Source of the DNA: Candidatus Poribacteria bacterium
Lineage (GTDB): Bacteria; Poribacteria; WGA-4E; WGA-3G
Length of the DNA: 64,000 nt
Reading direction: 5' to 3'
Assembly: GCA_958295815.1 (NCBI GenBank)
Contig: OY282374.1
Location: forward strand, 1,942,856 to 2,006,855
A program made the translations under genes and the position numbers. Positions 36,761-45,150 of the stretch are shown piece after piece. The number at the start of each line of letters is the position of its first letter. The stretch's first letter is position 1. The notes below the pieces were generated by a model that made no database searches, was not told the origin of the DNA, and saw nothing but the letters and a program-made list of their open reading frames with translations.

Positions 36761-37279
36761 TTACCCAAATAGTGCCCTTGCTAAATTTCGTGATCTACCA
36801 CAACGCCCTGTCAAGATTTGCAAACGTTTGCCGTGGACGGATACTTTCAGTTGTTTAACACCTTTGGGATTCGTCCACTTAACACCTCGACCTTCAAATA
36901 GAATAGGGATATAGACAATTTGCGCACGGATCGAAACTGGCGCAATTTGAGCAGTAAAATTCAGACTGTTTTTCAACTTTTCGGTTACGTCTGATTCACT
37001 GGCTTTGCCACTTTTGAGTTCAATAGGAGCTGCGATAAGTTTTTCTTCCGTTGGATGAATAAAGAAGAGTAGCCGGTCACAACGTTTCTCAGTTCTTTTG
37101 CGCAAATCAAACTCATGTTCCAGATTTATAACCACTCTTTTAGATGGTATTTCGGTCATATCAACGTTGCATCCTTCTCCACTACACGAATTGGTTAGAC
37201 TGCTTCTATTGAAACGCTCCCGAAGCTCATTAAGGACCTTACTCTTATTCACCCTTACTGGCACCTTTCGCTTCTTCAA
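36761..37279 (-). CDS. Putative PD-(D/E)XK-type nuclease, partner of AAA ATPase
   Basis: 172 residues; no family name recognised. A likely nuclease core is visible: Asp68 in RCDRLLFFIHP, then IELKSGK with Glu87 and Lys89, the spacing of a PD-(D/E)XK site, followed by a helix (SESDVTEKLKNSL). A Cys pair (CSGEGC, 32-37) may be structural. The gene overlaps the upstream ATPase gene by 35 bases from the ATG at 37279; a GTG at 37252 would overlap by only a few bases. Coupled translation suggests the two products work together, perhaps in phage defence (inference). Confidence 0.65.
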   Translation of the reverse strand: MKKRKVPVRVNKSKVLNELRERFNRSSLTNSCSGEGCNVDMTEIPSKRVVINLEHEFDLRKRTEKRCDRLLFFIHPTEEKLIAAPIELKSGKASESDVTEKLKNSLNFTAQIAPVSIRAQIVYIPILFEGRGVKWTNPKGVKQLKVSVHGKRLQILTGRCGRSRNLARALFG

Positions 37280-38729
37280 GTCGGTTCTGAAGACGCGCGG
37301 AACGGTTATACAGGTCTTCAGCCACGTCCATGTATTCCATAGGTTCTACGCCGTCAATGTGGTCGTACGCAATTTCCTCCACTTTTCCATCCTTTTGGAA
37401 TCGCCAAACGCCGACCTGTTCTTTCTGGAGAGAGTCTGACAACTCACGAATATCCGCTCCAACTTTCTCAAGTTCTCCGACACGTATGAGATTCCCGATT
37501 TCCTGAAGTAACCAATCACTGTGTGTTGTGATGATCACTCTTACCCCGGCGCGAACCAAGCGAGCGAGGATGACCGCCATGTCCGCTTGTGCCCCCGGAT
37601 GCAGGTGTGCTTCGGGTTCCTCAATGATGAGTGTATCGCCAGGGTTAACGAGGCCTCGTAGGTATAAAACCAAGGGTGCGAGTTCAGATACCATTGACGA
37701 AGTTTGACTTAAACGTATTTCCTCTTTTATATCTTGTGGCAAGTAGCGGAAGTCTGGATACCCACTTAGTGAGGGTTTTAGGAGTATCTGTCCAGCTAGT
37801 ATTTCAGTTTCCAATGTTTTGGCAAGGTGTTTCATTGCAGTTCTCAGCCCTTTCTTTTCTTCGTAAAGGATGATTTTTTCCATAAAATCAGCTATTGCTC
37901 CTGATAGGGTTGGAACTTCAGGAAACTGTTCCAATCCCACCCGGGTGCTCCGCTTCACAAGAGAACTTGCTATGATGCGGTGGCTTTGCATGATACCGCT
38001 TCGGGCGGCGGGCAAATAATACCGGCTATGTCCCCCGCGCGTGCCAAATCTGCTTATGCGAACTCTATTATCATCAACGGGTAATTTCCCAGAAGCATAC
38101 CATCCCTCAGGAAGAAGAACCAAGTCGTCATAAGTTGGGCTGTCTAGAGAAGTTAAATTATGTAAGTTAGTTTCTGATTCAGAAGCCCTCATCATGATGT
38201 TCCAGTATTCTTGATTTCTTTCGCCAATCTTCAGTGAAACAGTTATCTCATTACGTTGTTCTCCACTCAACCGTATTAATTCTGAAATGGTATTCAGATC
38301 AAAGCAATTTATGAGTTCATTCTGTAATTCTTCTCCAAATAATTCTGTATCCTTGATAAGAATACCTAATTTTTTTCGGATTTCTTTGGATAGATCCGAC
38401 ATTTTAAAAGGTCTTTCAATTATCTCTAACTTGTTGAGTATTTCTTGGGTTTCTTCCTTAGGTGTGGTGAGCTCACTCAAAAGCTGGCTTAGTATATTCA
38501 TAACTTTACTACTATGCCGAACAAAAGGAGAAAAAAGACTTGAATCAGATAAATCGTTAAACGCACCATGCAAGGCATATATCAGCGTGGCGAAATAGGT
38601 TTTTCCCGTGTTACTGGGACCAACAAACATCGTCAGTGGACGCAAATCGATGCTCGCTTCGGCAATGGGACCGAAATTTTTGACAGCGATTTCGACATTC
38701 GGATGTTGTGTGTCTTTGATTTTGCTCAT
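37245..38729 (-). CDS. AAA15/OLD-like AAA family ATPase
   Basis: 494 residues of the SMC-like ABC-ATPase type used by OLD, Abi and PARIS-like systems. Walker A is FVGPSNTGKT (35-44), and the long helical insert follows. Walker B is DTLIIEEPEAHLHPG (around 366-379), and the switch His is in ITTHSDWLLQE (about 400-410). No TOPRIM domain is fused. The start has GGAG. The downstream overlapping gene encodes a small nuclease-like protein, so the ATPase probably senses and controls it (inference). Confidence 0.85.
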   Translation of the reverse strand: MSKIKDTQHPNVEIAVKNFGPIAEASIDLRPLTMFVGPSNTGKTYFATLIYALHGAFNDLSDSSLFSPFVRHSSKVMNILSQLLSELTTPKEETQEILNKLEIIERPFKMSDLSKEIRKKLGILIKDTELFGEELQNELINCFDLNTISELIRLSGEQRNEITVSLKIGERNQEYWNIMMRASESETNLHNLTSLDSPTYDDLVLLPEGWYASGKLPVDDNRVRISRFGTRGGHSRYYLPAARSGIMQSHRIIASSLVKRSTRVGLEQFPEVPTLSGAIADFMEKIILYEEKKGLRTAMKHLAKTLETEILAGQILLKPSLSGYPDFRYLPQDIKEEIRLSQTSSMVSELAPLVLYLRGLVNPGDTLIIEEPEAHLHPGAQADMAVILARLVRAGVRVIITTHSDWLLQEIGNLIRVGELEKVGADIRELSDSLQKEQVGVWRFQKDGKVEEIAYDHIDGVEPMEYMDVAEDLYNRSARLQNRLEEAKGASKGE

Positions 38730-38813
38730 GGTCTTTCTCCTGATTTGAATTGCTCCAGTAGACGCGTTACAAAACGGTTCATAGGTGTCAATTTAGGGAT
38801 TCTCTTGGGTTTG

Positions 38814-38884
38814 ACATGCCGCCCCTACGGGGCTTGAATATGCGCGCCTCTATTTTGCTACATAGATTCCGTCCCTATGGGACT
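38814..38884. repeat. Two short hairpin repeats
   Basis: At 38814-38834 is an inverted copy of the AGCCCC/GGGGC hairpin with the same tag seen at 2524 and 2575. At 38871-38884 a GTCCC-TAT-GGGAC hairpin is followed by TAAA; the MITE-like element just downstream has inserted into this second repeat and duplicated part of it. Confidence 0.65.
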
Positions 38885-38887
38885 AAA

Positions 38888-39030
38888 TAGGGTCATTTAG
38901 TTTTCCAACTATTAGTGTGCGGATGCCCGAACTTGTTCGGGACACGACACAAGAACCCGAATAAATTCGGGCATCCAACAACAGGAATCCTTTACATAAG
39001 TAAACTTATCTCTTAGAACTGAATGACCCT
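38888..39030. mobile_element. MITE-like inverted-repeat element, copy B
   Basis: About 143 bases with ends AGGGTCATTTAGTTTTCC and AGAACTGAATGACCCT, the same internal GGATGCCCGAA/TTCGGGCATCC palindrome and the same TTTACATAAGTAAACTTATC stretch as copy A. It is flanked by the 11-bp direct repeat ATGGGACTAAA (38877-38887 and 39031-39041). No coding capacity. The remaining gap up to 39180 is AT-rich and holds only the terminator at 39147. Confidence 0.82.
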
Positions 39031-39146
39031 ATGGGACTAAAGAATACATATTTACATGACGCTTTCCACATAATGTGCGAAGGTCTGAGTAACGAATATT
39101 TTTCAAAATAAAAAACACATCCGTTTTTTCTTAAATTGACACTTAT

Positions 39147-39166
39147 GGCGCGCTTTTAGGCGCGCC
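39147..39166 (-). terminator. Hairpin after the GH88-like gene
   Basis: GGCGCGC (39147-39153) and GCGCGCC (39160-39166) with a 6-base loop, 13 bases beyond the stop of the minus-strand GH88-like gene. On the minus strand the tail is not T-rich until about 15 bases later (AATTT), so termination is plausible but not classic. Confidence 0.5.
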
Positions 39167-39179
39167 TATCAAACGGAAA

Positions 39180-40550
39180 TTAGAAGAACGTTAAATACGG
39201 CTTCTCATTTATCTCCCGCCATAGCAAGACAGCGAGTTCGCGGGCGTGGTAATCGCCCCACATGGACGCCTCTCCGCACGGAATCTTTCTGCCTTCTGGC
39301 ACATGATCCCAGCCGTTGGGACGGTGATACACTGAGTGTAACATCAATCCTTGATGTGTCTCAGATTCAGACAGATACGGTTCGGCGAAAAGTGTCTTGG
39401 CTACTGTCAAGCCTGCTTGGTAATAGGAATTGCCTGCGTCTGATTCACCGTGCTTTATAAGATAGTTACCGAGTCGGATAAGTCCTTGTGCTGCAATCGC
39501 CGCTGCTGAGCTATCTACGGGTTCGAGATCGTTATACGGATCTGAGGGGACTGACAGATAATCACCGAGATCTGCCAAACCCGGAGCACCTGTATCCCAA
39601 TACGGAATCCCATCTTGTGCGGTGTTCTCAATATAGAAGTCGGCGGTGGCTTCGGCTGCTTTGCGCATGTGTGCTGTTGCCAATGCGTATCCACCAAAAG
39701 GTTCAAGATCGTCTTCGGATAACGTGTCGAAAAACTCAAGCTGCTCAGCGTATCCTGTGATGATCCATGCCAACCCACGTGTCCACGTCGTGAATGGTGA
39801 ATACCCTTGCTGCGTGCTTGGACAGCGATAATTTCCATCGTTTGTATTGAAGATAGATTCATGCACAACCCGTCCACGCAGGTCAAATGCATCACGTCCT
39901 TCGCCGTAGTAGACGTTATAGGAGGCAGTCGTCTGCGAATGCTGGAGCAGGCGTTCCATCAGATTGATAGCGACATCACCTTCACCCATCAACACCGCAC
40001 CGAGCGTATGCCCAAGTCCTAAAGCGCGTAGAGAACGGATCGTGTCCGAAAAGAGCGAGTGCGGTCCATTGAAAGAGGCGATGTATCCCGTTCCATCTTG
40101 AATCTGGGTCCAACGACTCGCTTGCACGGCAGCGGAGGCTTTCAATGCGAGTTCGTAGAAGTCCATTTCACTGTCGTTCCACGGGATTACACCCTCCCGC
40201 ATCAGCCGACGGAGGTTGCCATAAGTGGAAACGTTGTTGAACCCGTGGTCATGCACACCGATGTGTGTGACGTGCGGTGCCATTTTTTCGATCGTGTTCC
40301 GTCTACCGATCTCAAGGAACTGCTCATCACCGGTGGCATCGAATTGGAGGATGGCAGAACCGAATTGAAAACCTTGTGTCCATTCTGTCCATCCGCGTGT
40401 TGTGTAAGTGCCAGCGACAGTGAAAACGGGTGTGCCTTTTTCAGGGGGCCACGTATCCTCAATGGCTAAAATCTTTTGACCTGAGCATTCAAAAAGCCTC
40501 TGAATTTGAGGTTTTAGGTCTGCGATGCGTAATGAATCGTTTATCTGCAT
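39180..40550 (-). CDS. GH88-like unsaturated glucuronyl hydrolase family protein
   Basis: 456 residues with no signal peptide. The (alpha/alpha)6-barrel pattern of GH88/GH105 is seen: a Trp-rich start (TTRGWTEWTQGFQFGS), HDHGFNNVST, NDGNYRCPSTQQGYSPFTTW, then TRGLAWIITGY, DGIPYWDTGAPG, DSSAAAIAAQGLI and the end SMWGDYHARELAVLLW. GH88 enzymes cleave unsaturated uronic acids released by polysaccharide lyases. The catalytic Asp pair is probably in the NDG and DSS segments (family inference). GGAGG lies about 12 bases before the ATG. Confidence 0.8.
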   Translation of the reverse strand: MQINDSLRIADLKPQIQRLFECSGQKILAIEDTWPPEKGTPVFTVAGTYTTRGWTEWTQGFQFGSAILQFDATGDEQFLEIGRRNTIEKMAPHVTHIGVHDHGFNNVSTYGNLRRLMREGVIPWNDSEMDFYELALKASAAVQASRWTQIQDGTGYIASFNGPHSLFSDTIRSLRALGLGHTLGAVLMGEGDVAINLMERLLQHSQTTASYNVYYGEGRDAFDLRGRVVHESIFNTNDGNYRCPSTQQGYSPFTTWTRGLAWIITGYAEQLEFFDTLSEDDLEPFGGYALATAHMRKAAEATADFYIENTAQDGIPYWDTGAPGLADLGDYLSVPSDPYNDLEPVDSSAAAIAAQGLIRLGNYLIKHGESDAGNSYYQAGLTVAKTLFAEPYLSESETHQGLMLHSVYHRPNGWDHVPEGRKIPCGEASMWGDYHARELAVLLWREINEKPYLTFF

Positions 40551-40587
40551 GTTGCTATGATTGCCTCCTCAGTACATTAAAACTGCA

Positions 40588-41094
40588 TCACGACGCGTCT
40601 GCGGGATGCGTATTTATGTACCGTTCACATATCACTTGGATGAGATTGGTTGTCGATTTACCAGGTACGTTCAGACCGACGATAACCTTACCGCCGTTTG
40701 CCTCAACGACCTCTCTTTCAATGAGTTGCTCCAATTTATAGTCGCCACCTTTAACGTGGATATTCGGTTTGAGTTCAGAAAGTAGGTCGATAGGTGTTGA
40801 TTCCGGGAAGATCACGACATAATCGACACATTCTAATCCGGCGAGCATTTCTGCGCGCTCTGCTTCAGGGACGAGTGGACGATTTTCACCTTTAAGTTCC
40901 CGGACCGAACTATCGCTATTGACTGCTACTACGAGCAGGTCGCCGAGTTGGCGTGCTGCTTGTAGGTACCGGAGATGCCCTAAATGCAGGACATCAAAAC
41001 AGCCGTTGGTGGTTACAACGGTTGTCCCGTCTGCTTTGGTTTGCTGAAGAATAGTCGCAAGCTTGCTGCGATCATATATTTTTGGGTTTGACAT
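40588..41094 (-). CDS. rfaE2: HldE/RfaE2-type heptose nucleotidyltransferase
   Basis: 168 residues, a stand-alone cytidylyltransferase-like domain. It shows VVTTNGCFDVLHLGHLRYLQ with the HxGH motif (37-40), VAVNSDSSVRELKG, PLVPEAERAEML and HVKGGDY. In bacteria this module adds a nucleotide to heptose-1-phosphate for ADP- or GDP-heptose synthesis, which supports an LPS-type envelope. The kinase half is not fused or adjacent. It starts 37 bases before the GH88-like gene on the same strand, so it may share its transcript. Confidence 0.9.
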   Translation of the reverse strand: MSNPKIYDRSKLATILQQTKADGTTVVTTNGCFDVLHLGHLRYLQAARQLGDLLVVAVNSDSSVRELKGENRPLVPEAERAEMLAGLECVDYVVIFPESTPIDLLSELKPNIHVKGGDYKLEQLIEREVVEANGGKVIVGLNVPGKSTTNLIQVICERYINTHPADAS

Positions 41095-41231
41095 TTTTTA
41101 TTTTAGTAAGACCCTCTGCTGCTCTAATCTCGGATTTCAAAACGTTAATAGTTTAGCATGCTTGTGCTTGTTTGGCAAGTTTTTCCACGTTGCATGATTG
41201 CCAATTTTTTGCTATAATAACATGGGAATTC

Positions 41232-41246
41232 GGGGTTAGAAACCCC
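41232..41246. repeat. GGGGTT hairpin repeat, single copy
   Basis: GGGGTT-AGA-AACCCC with the TCCCACA tag lies in the 270-base divergent gap between rfaE2 and the EF-Tu-like gene. Nothing else recognisable is in this gap. Confidence 0.7.
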
Positions 41247-41364
41247 TCCCACAATGTAAAATACTTCAAACGCTTTGTTCAACCCCCTATACTTGTAGTA
41301 GCAACTTGGATTACAATAGAGGCGATTTCGTGGCTAACAGATTACTCGCATTAGGAGAGAAGAT

Positions 41365-42525
41365 ATGATAGAGAAGATAGTAAACGCACATAAGAGACTG
41401 CCGATTTGTACGCTTGGTGCGGATGGACACGGTAAAACGACGTTGACAGCAGCGATAGCGAAGGTCGTCGCAAGGATAGGGGCAATACACACAGAAGGAA
41501 ACATTGAGTTTGAGGCGCAACCCCCGATTCATCACCCTATCCGAGAAGGGGTTGGCATCACCTACCGGGCAATCGCTTATGAAACCAGCGGCAAATTTTA
41601 TACACAAATTGACTGCGAAACATCCCTTGATATTGTCAAAATGTTGATTAGTGGTTCACCGGAGATTCAAGGCGCAATCTGGGTAGTGGACGCAGTTGAG
41701 GGTGTCACACCCGACTCCGAAGCACATCTCCGCCTCGCGAACGATATGTATTTACCAGCAGTACTTGCTTTTCTCAATACGGGTGGTGTTCCTGAGGGTG
41801 ATGAAATCTTAGAGATCTGTCAACAAGAGATGAGCGAACTCCTGAATGCGTATGGAGGCAAATCGGCAGGGGTGCCGATAATCACTGGTGATGCCCGTAG
41901 AGCGTTAGACTACAAAGGGGACAGGATTACCTCTGATCAGTGGCAACCGATTGTTGATTTGATCGTCGCCATGAATCGCTTAATGCCTGCCCTCGTGGAT
42001 ACTGAACGGTTACCGCTCATTATGCCGATTTATGAGATTACTGATGAAACAAAGGAGAGCGTTTCCGTGCGTGGGGCAATTGTGCAGGGCCAAATCGGTG
42101 TTGGACAGGCAGTGGATATTGTTGGTAAAGGGGACAGGATCAAGACGCGGGTTATCGGTATAAAGGAGAATGAGGTGTCTGTCGAATCCGAACCAGACTG
42201 GTTGTCCGTTGGGCAGGTGCTTTGCACACCAAAGACGGTCAAATCACATTCTGAGTTTACTGCGCTCATCTATTTGCTGACGTTTGAAGAGAGCGGGACA
42301 CATATTCCGCTGATTGAGAACGATAGACCTGACATCTATCTGTGGGGTGTTGATATGCCAGCACATCTGCAGCTTCCACCTGAACTCTCACTTGTTACGT
42401 CAGGAACTTACGCACATGTCACAGTCGAACTTGACCTGCCGTTGGTGATGGAGATTGGGACCAGATTTGAGGTTAAAAAGATGGGCACGCGGATTGGGTT
42501 TGGTGTTGTGACAGGTGTGGTTTAA
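41365..42525 (+). CDS. EF-Tu-like translational GTPase paralogue, degenerate G-domain
   Basis: 386 residues, collinear with EF-Tu. The P-loop is GADGHGKTT (18-26, EF-Tu has GHVDHGKTT), ISGSPEIQGAIWVVDAVEGV matches the EF-Tu stretch after switch II, and domains II and III follow. Key GTPase residues are lost: the DCPGH motif reads DCETS (83-87), removing the catalytic His, and the guanine-specific NKxD reads NTGG (138-141). The start has AGGAGAG. It probably no longer works as an elongation factor; a regulatory or ribosome-related role is inference. Confidence 0.85.
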   Translation: MIEKIVNAHKRLPICTLGADGHGKTTLTAAIAKVVARIGAIHTEGNIEFEAQPPIHHPIREGVGITYRAIAYETSGKFYTQIDCETSLDIVKMLISGSPEIQGAIWVVDAVEGVTPDSEAHLRLANDMYLPAVLAFLNTGGVPEGDEILEICQQEMSELLNAYGGKSAGVPIITGDARRALDYKGDRITSDQWQPIVDLIVAMNRLMPALVDTERLPLIMPIYEITDETKESVSVRGAIVQGQIGVGQAVDIVGKGDRIKTRVIGIKENEVSVESEPDWLSVGQVLCTPKTVKSHSEFTALIYLLTFEESGTHIPLIENDRPDIYLWGVDMPAHLQLPPELSLVTSGTYAHVTVELDLPLVMEIGTRFEVKKMGTRIGFGVVTGVV

Positions 42526-42552
42526 TTTGTGGGAGTCGGTTTAATACAGTTT

Positions 42553-43806
42553 TCAGTCTGTCTTTCGTTCGTCGGTAAATCGTTTCGATTTGAGTTCGTA
42601 TCTGGGTAGTGTGCCGAGTGGCACCGATTTTACGTCGGCGCGTAAGCCTAAAACGTCTCGGATGGCGGTGGTCACGGCAGTAACGGTATCGGTAGGATGT
42701 GGGTTTGTAGATTCAATCTGGATTTCGAGTTCATCGAATGTCTCTGTGTTGTAGGCACGTACGGCGAATTCACGTACCTCTGGGAACTCTAAGATGATGT
42801 TTTCGATTGTAGCGGGATATACATTCAGACCGCGGATGATGAGTGCGTCATCAATTCTGCCGATAACGCCACCGTCAAGGACACGACTCTCTCTACCACA
42901 TTCGCACGTTGTGGATTTCAGTTTAACATAGTCGCCTGTTTTGTAACGGATGACTGGCATGCCGATGCGTCCTAAATTGGTGATGACTAATTCTCCTGCA
43001 TCTGCCGGATTACCGGTTTCTGGATCGAGTACCTCACAAATAAACTCGTTTTCGTTGAGGTGGACACCTGCCTGTGGTTCGCACATAACACCCCATGCGC
43101 CGACCTCTGTTGCCCCGGTATGATCGTAAGCACGAGCTCCCCAACAATCTTCAATCCGTTGTCTTGTCGCCGGTATACTTGCACCCGGTTCACCAGCATG
43201 GATGGTGACCCGTACCGAAGATTCTTCCCGGAGATTGATGCCGTCTTGTTCTGCGACCTCTGCGAGTCTTAATGCGTAAGTCGGTGTGCAGATGAGCACT
43301 GTCACATCGTTGCTGAGGATGGCACGAATACGCTGTCCGGAGGTAAAACCTCCATTTGCGATTGTGAGTGCCCCGAGCTGCTGCGCACCGTGATATGCGC
43401 TCCAGAAACCGATAAAGGGACCAAACGAAAACGCGGGCATGAGCCGGTCTGCCGATGTCACGCCAGCAGCGTCGTAAATCTCTCGCCAGCACTTACCCCA
43501 CCAATCCCATGATTCTGTTGTATCTAACCAGCGTAAAGGTGCACCTGTCGTTCCTGATGTGCGATGGAGACAGGTGTATTGTTCCAGTGGGAAGGTCAGA
43601 TTTGTACCATAAGGTGGGTGTGATACCTGATCTGCACTCAGTTCTGCTTTTGTCGTAAAAGGGAGCTGCTGATAATCTGCCAACGTCTGCACATCGTTTG
43701 GATGTGTGATTCCGGCTTGAGTGAGTTTATGTCGATAGAAGGCATTTGTATCTAACACTGCAGCAAGCATCTCGCGGAGGCGGTTTAATTGTTTCTTTAT
43801 GTCCAT
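42553..43806 (-). CDS. PaaK-like (phenylacetate-CoA ligase family) adenylating enzyme
   Basis: 417 residues. The AMP-binding motif TSGTTGAPLRW is near residue 82, with YDHTGATEVGAWG, a Zn-type Cys pair (CECG), GRIDDALIIRGLNVYP and a C-terminal domain ending in LPRYELKSKRFTDER with the catalytic Lys. The family activates carboxylic acids as acyl-AMP and then acyl-CoA. It is the last gene of a four-gene operon, 3 bases after the radical SAM gene. The acid substrate is unknown. Confidence 0.87.
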   Translation of the reverse strand: MDIKKQLNRLREMLAAVLDTNAFYRHKLTQAGITHPNDVQTLADYQQLPFTTKAELSADQVSHPPYGTNLTFPLEQYTCLHRTSGTTGAPLRWLDTTESWDWWGKCWREIYDAAGVTSADRLMPAFSFGPFIGFWSAYHGAQQLGALTIANGGFTSGQRIRAILSNDVTVLICTPTYALRLAEVAEQDGINLREESSVRVTIHAGEPGASIPATRQRIEDCWGARAYDHTGATEVGAWGVMCEPQAGVHLNENEFICEVLDPETGNPADAGELVITNLGRIGMPVIRYKTGDYVKLKSTTCECGRESRVLDGGVIGRIDDALIIRGLNVYPATIENIILEFPEVREFAVRAYNTETFDELEIQIESTNPHPTDTVTAVTTAIRDVLGLRADVKSVPLGTLPRYELKSKRFTDERKTD

Positions 43807-43809
43807 GTC

Positions 43810-45150
43810 TTACGTATATCGTGTGTTCTGGTGTTCTGGGGCATAGAACGCAGGGAGCAAGCTATCAACTCGGAGTAGCCCACGTTGCGTCAATTGAATC
43901 TCATCTGATTCGGCGTTGATGTGTAGCATACCATCATTCTGCAGTTTCTCATAGGCTTCGGCGTAAAGTGTGAGGATATCAGCGTTGAACTTCGTTTTGA
44001 AATAAGAGGGACTGATTCTACCGAGTTTGAGTTGCAGAATCATTTCTCGCGTTAACCGTTCCGCCTCCGTAGGTTTCAGGGCGCGATAGACTGGGAGTCT
44101 GTCTTCTTCAAGATGACCGAGATAGTCGCCCCATGAAGGTGCGTTTTGAAAGTGAATCCCGCTCAGGTGTGAAAAAGATGCCACCCCTGTGCCTATCATA
44201 TCGCTTCCTTGCCAAACTGCGTCCCGATATACGAACTGGCACGGTTTATCGTTCTTAATCACAGTGTACGCGCTTGCTTGTGCATAACCGGCTTGTGCAA
44301 ACTGCTCAAAAGCGTATTGATGCCATTCGCGTTTGAGTTTCCAATCTGCTACGGGGAGTGCGTCGCCACCGAGGATGTCTTTGGAATAGACCGTGTTGAA
44401 CGGCAGCTCCAACTGGTAGATCGTAACGCTATCTGGATCGAGTTCAATCGTTTTGCTGACCGTTTCACGCCAACTTTCCCATGTCTCTCCTATCATACCT
44501 GAGATGAGATCAATGTTAACCTGATCGAACGCCAACGACTTTATCCATGGCACGATGCGATATACCTCTTTAGTGAGGTGTGCTCTGCCATTTTCGGCGA
44601 GGATTTCGTCGTTCAGATTCTCAACACCGAGACTCAGTCGCGTCACGCCGATTCCTTTGATGGCATCCACTTTCTTTTCTGTTAATGTTCCTGGTTCGCA
44701 TTCAAACGCGACCTCTTCAGCAGCATCCCATGGCATCACCTGTTTCACTCTGTCAACGAGGGTTGTGAGGTGTTTGACGCTGATATAGGAAGGGGTGCCA
44801 CCTCCAAAATAGACGAATTTCAGGGGTCTACCTGCGATTGCGGGCTGTTTTCCGTAGAGTTCGATCTCTTTCGCGAGCGCATTGAGGTAGGTATCAATTT
44901 CTGAACTGTTTTTATCGGTATAAACCCGAAAATAGCAGAACTTACACCGCTTGCGACAGAAAGGGATGTGAAGGTAAAGTCCAAGGGTGGCATCGGGGCG
45001 CGGCTGTTCGCCAAGTGCTTGCTCCACTTCTGGCACATCTGATTCGCCCCAAGTGGAATATGGAGGATAGTTTGAGACGAAAACGCTTCCGACGGTCGTC
45101 TGTTTTGAATCTATTCCTGCAGTTGCAGGTTCTGGTTTAGTTTTTGACAT
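43810..45150 (-). CDS. HemN/HemW-like radical SAM protein
   Basis: 446 residues. The iron-sulfur motif CRKRCKFCYF gives the CxxxCxxC cluster (Cys65, 69, 72), but the extra Cys that HemN and HemW have two residues later is Phe74. Other family parts are LYLHIPF, FVYFGGGTPSYI, LSLGVENLND, DLISGMIGETWESW and a HemN C-terminal domain. It is probably not a true coproporphyrinogen oxidase. It overlaps the beta-propeller gene by one base (stop/start), so translation is coupled. It has a 55-residue N-terminal extension. Confidence 0.85.
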   Translation of the reverse strand: MSKTKPEPATAGIDSKQTTVGSVFVSNYPPYSTWGESDVPEVEQALGEQPRPDATLGLYLHIPFCRKRCKFCYFRVYTDKNSSEIDTYLNALAKEIELYGKQPAIAGRPLKFVYFGGGTPSYISVKHLTTLVDRVKQVMPWDAAEEVAFECEPGTLTEKKVDAIKGIGVTRLSLGVENLNDEILAENGRAHLTKEVYRIVPWIKSLAFDQVNIDLISGMIGETWESWRETVSKTIELDPDSVTIYQLELPFNTVYSKDILGGDALPVADWKLKREWHQYAFEQFAQAGYAQASAYTVIKNDKPCQFVYRDAVWQGSDMIGTGVASFSHLSGIHFQNAPSWGDYLGHLEEDRLPVYRALKPTEAERLTREMILQLKLGRISPSYFKTKFNADILTLYAEAYEKLQNDGMLHINAESDEIQLTQRGLLRVDSLLPAFYAPEHQNTRYT

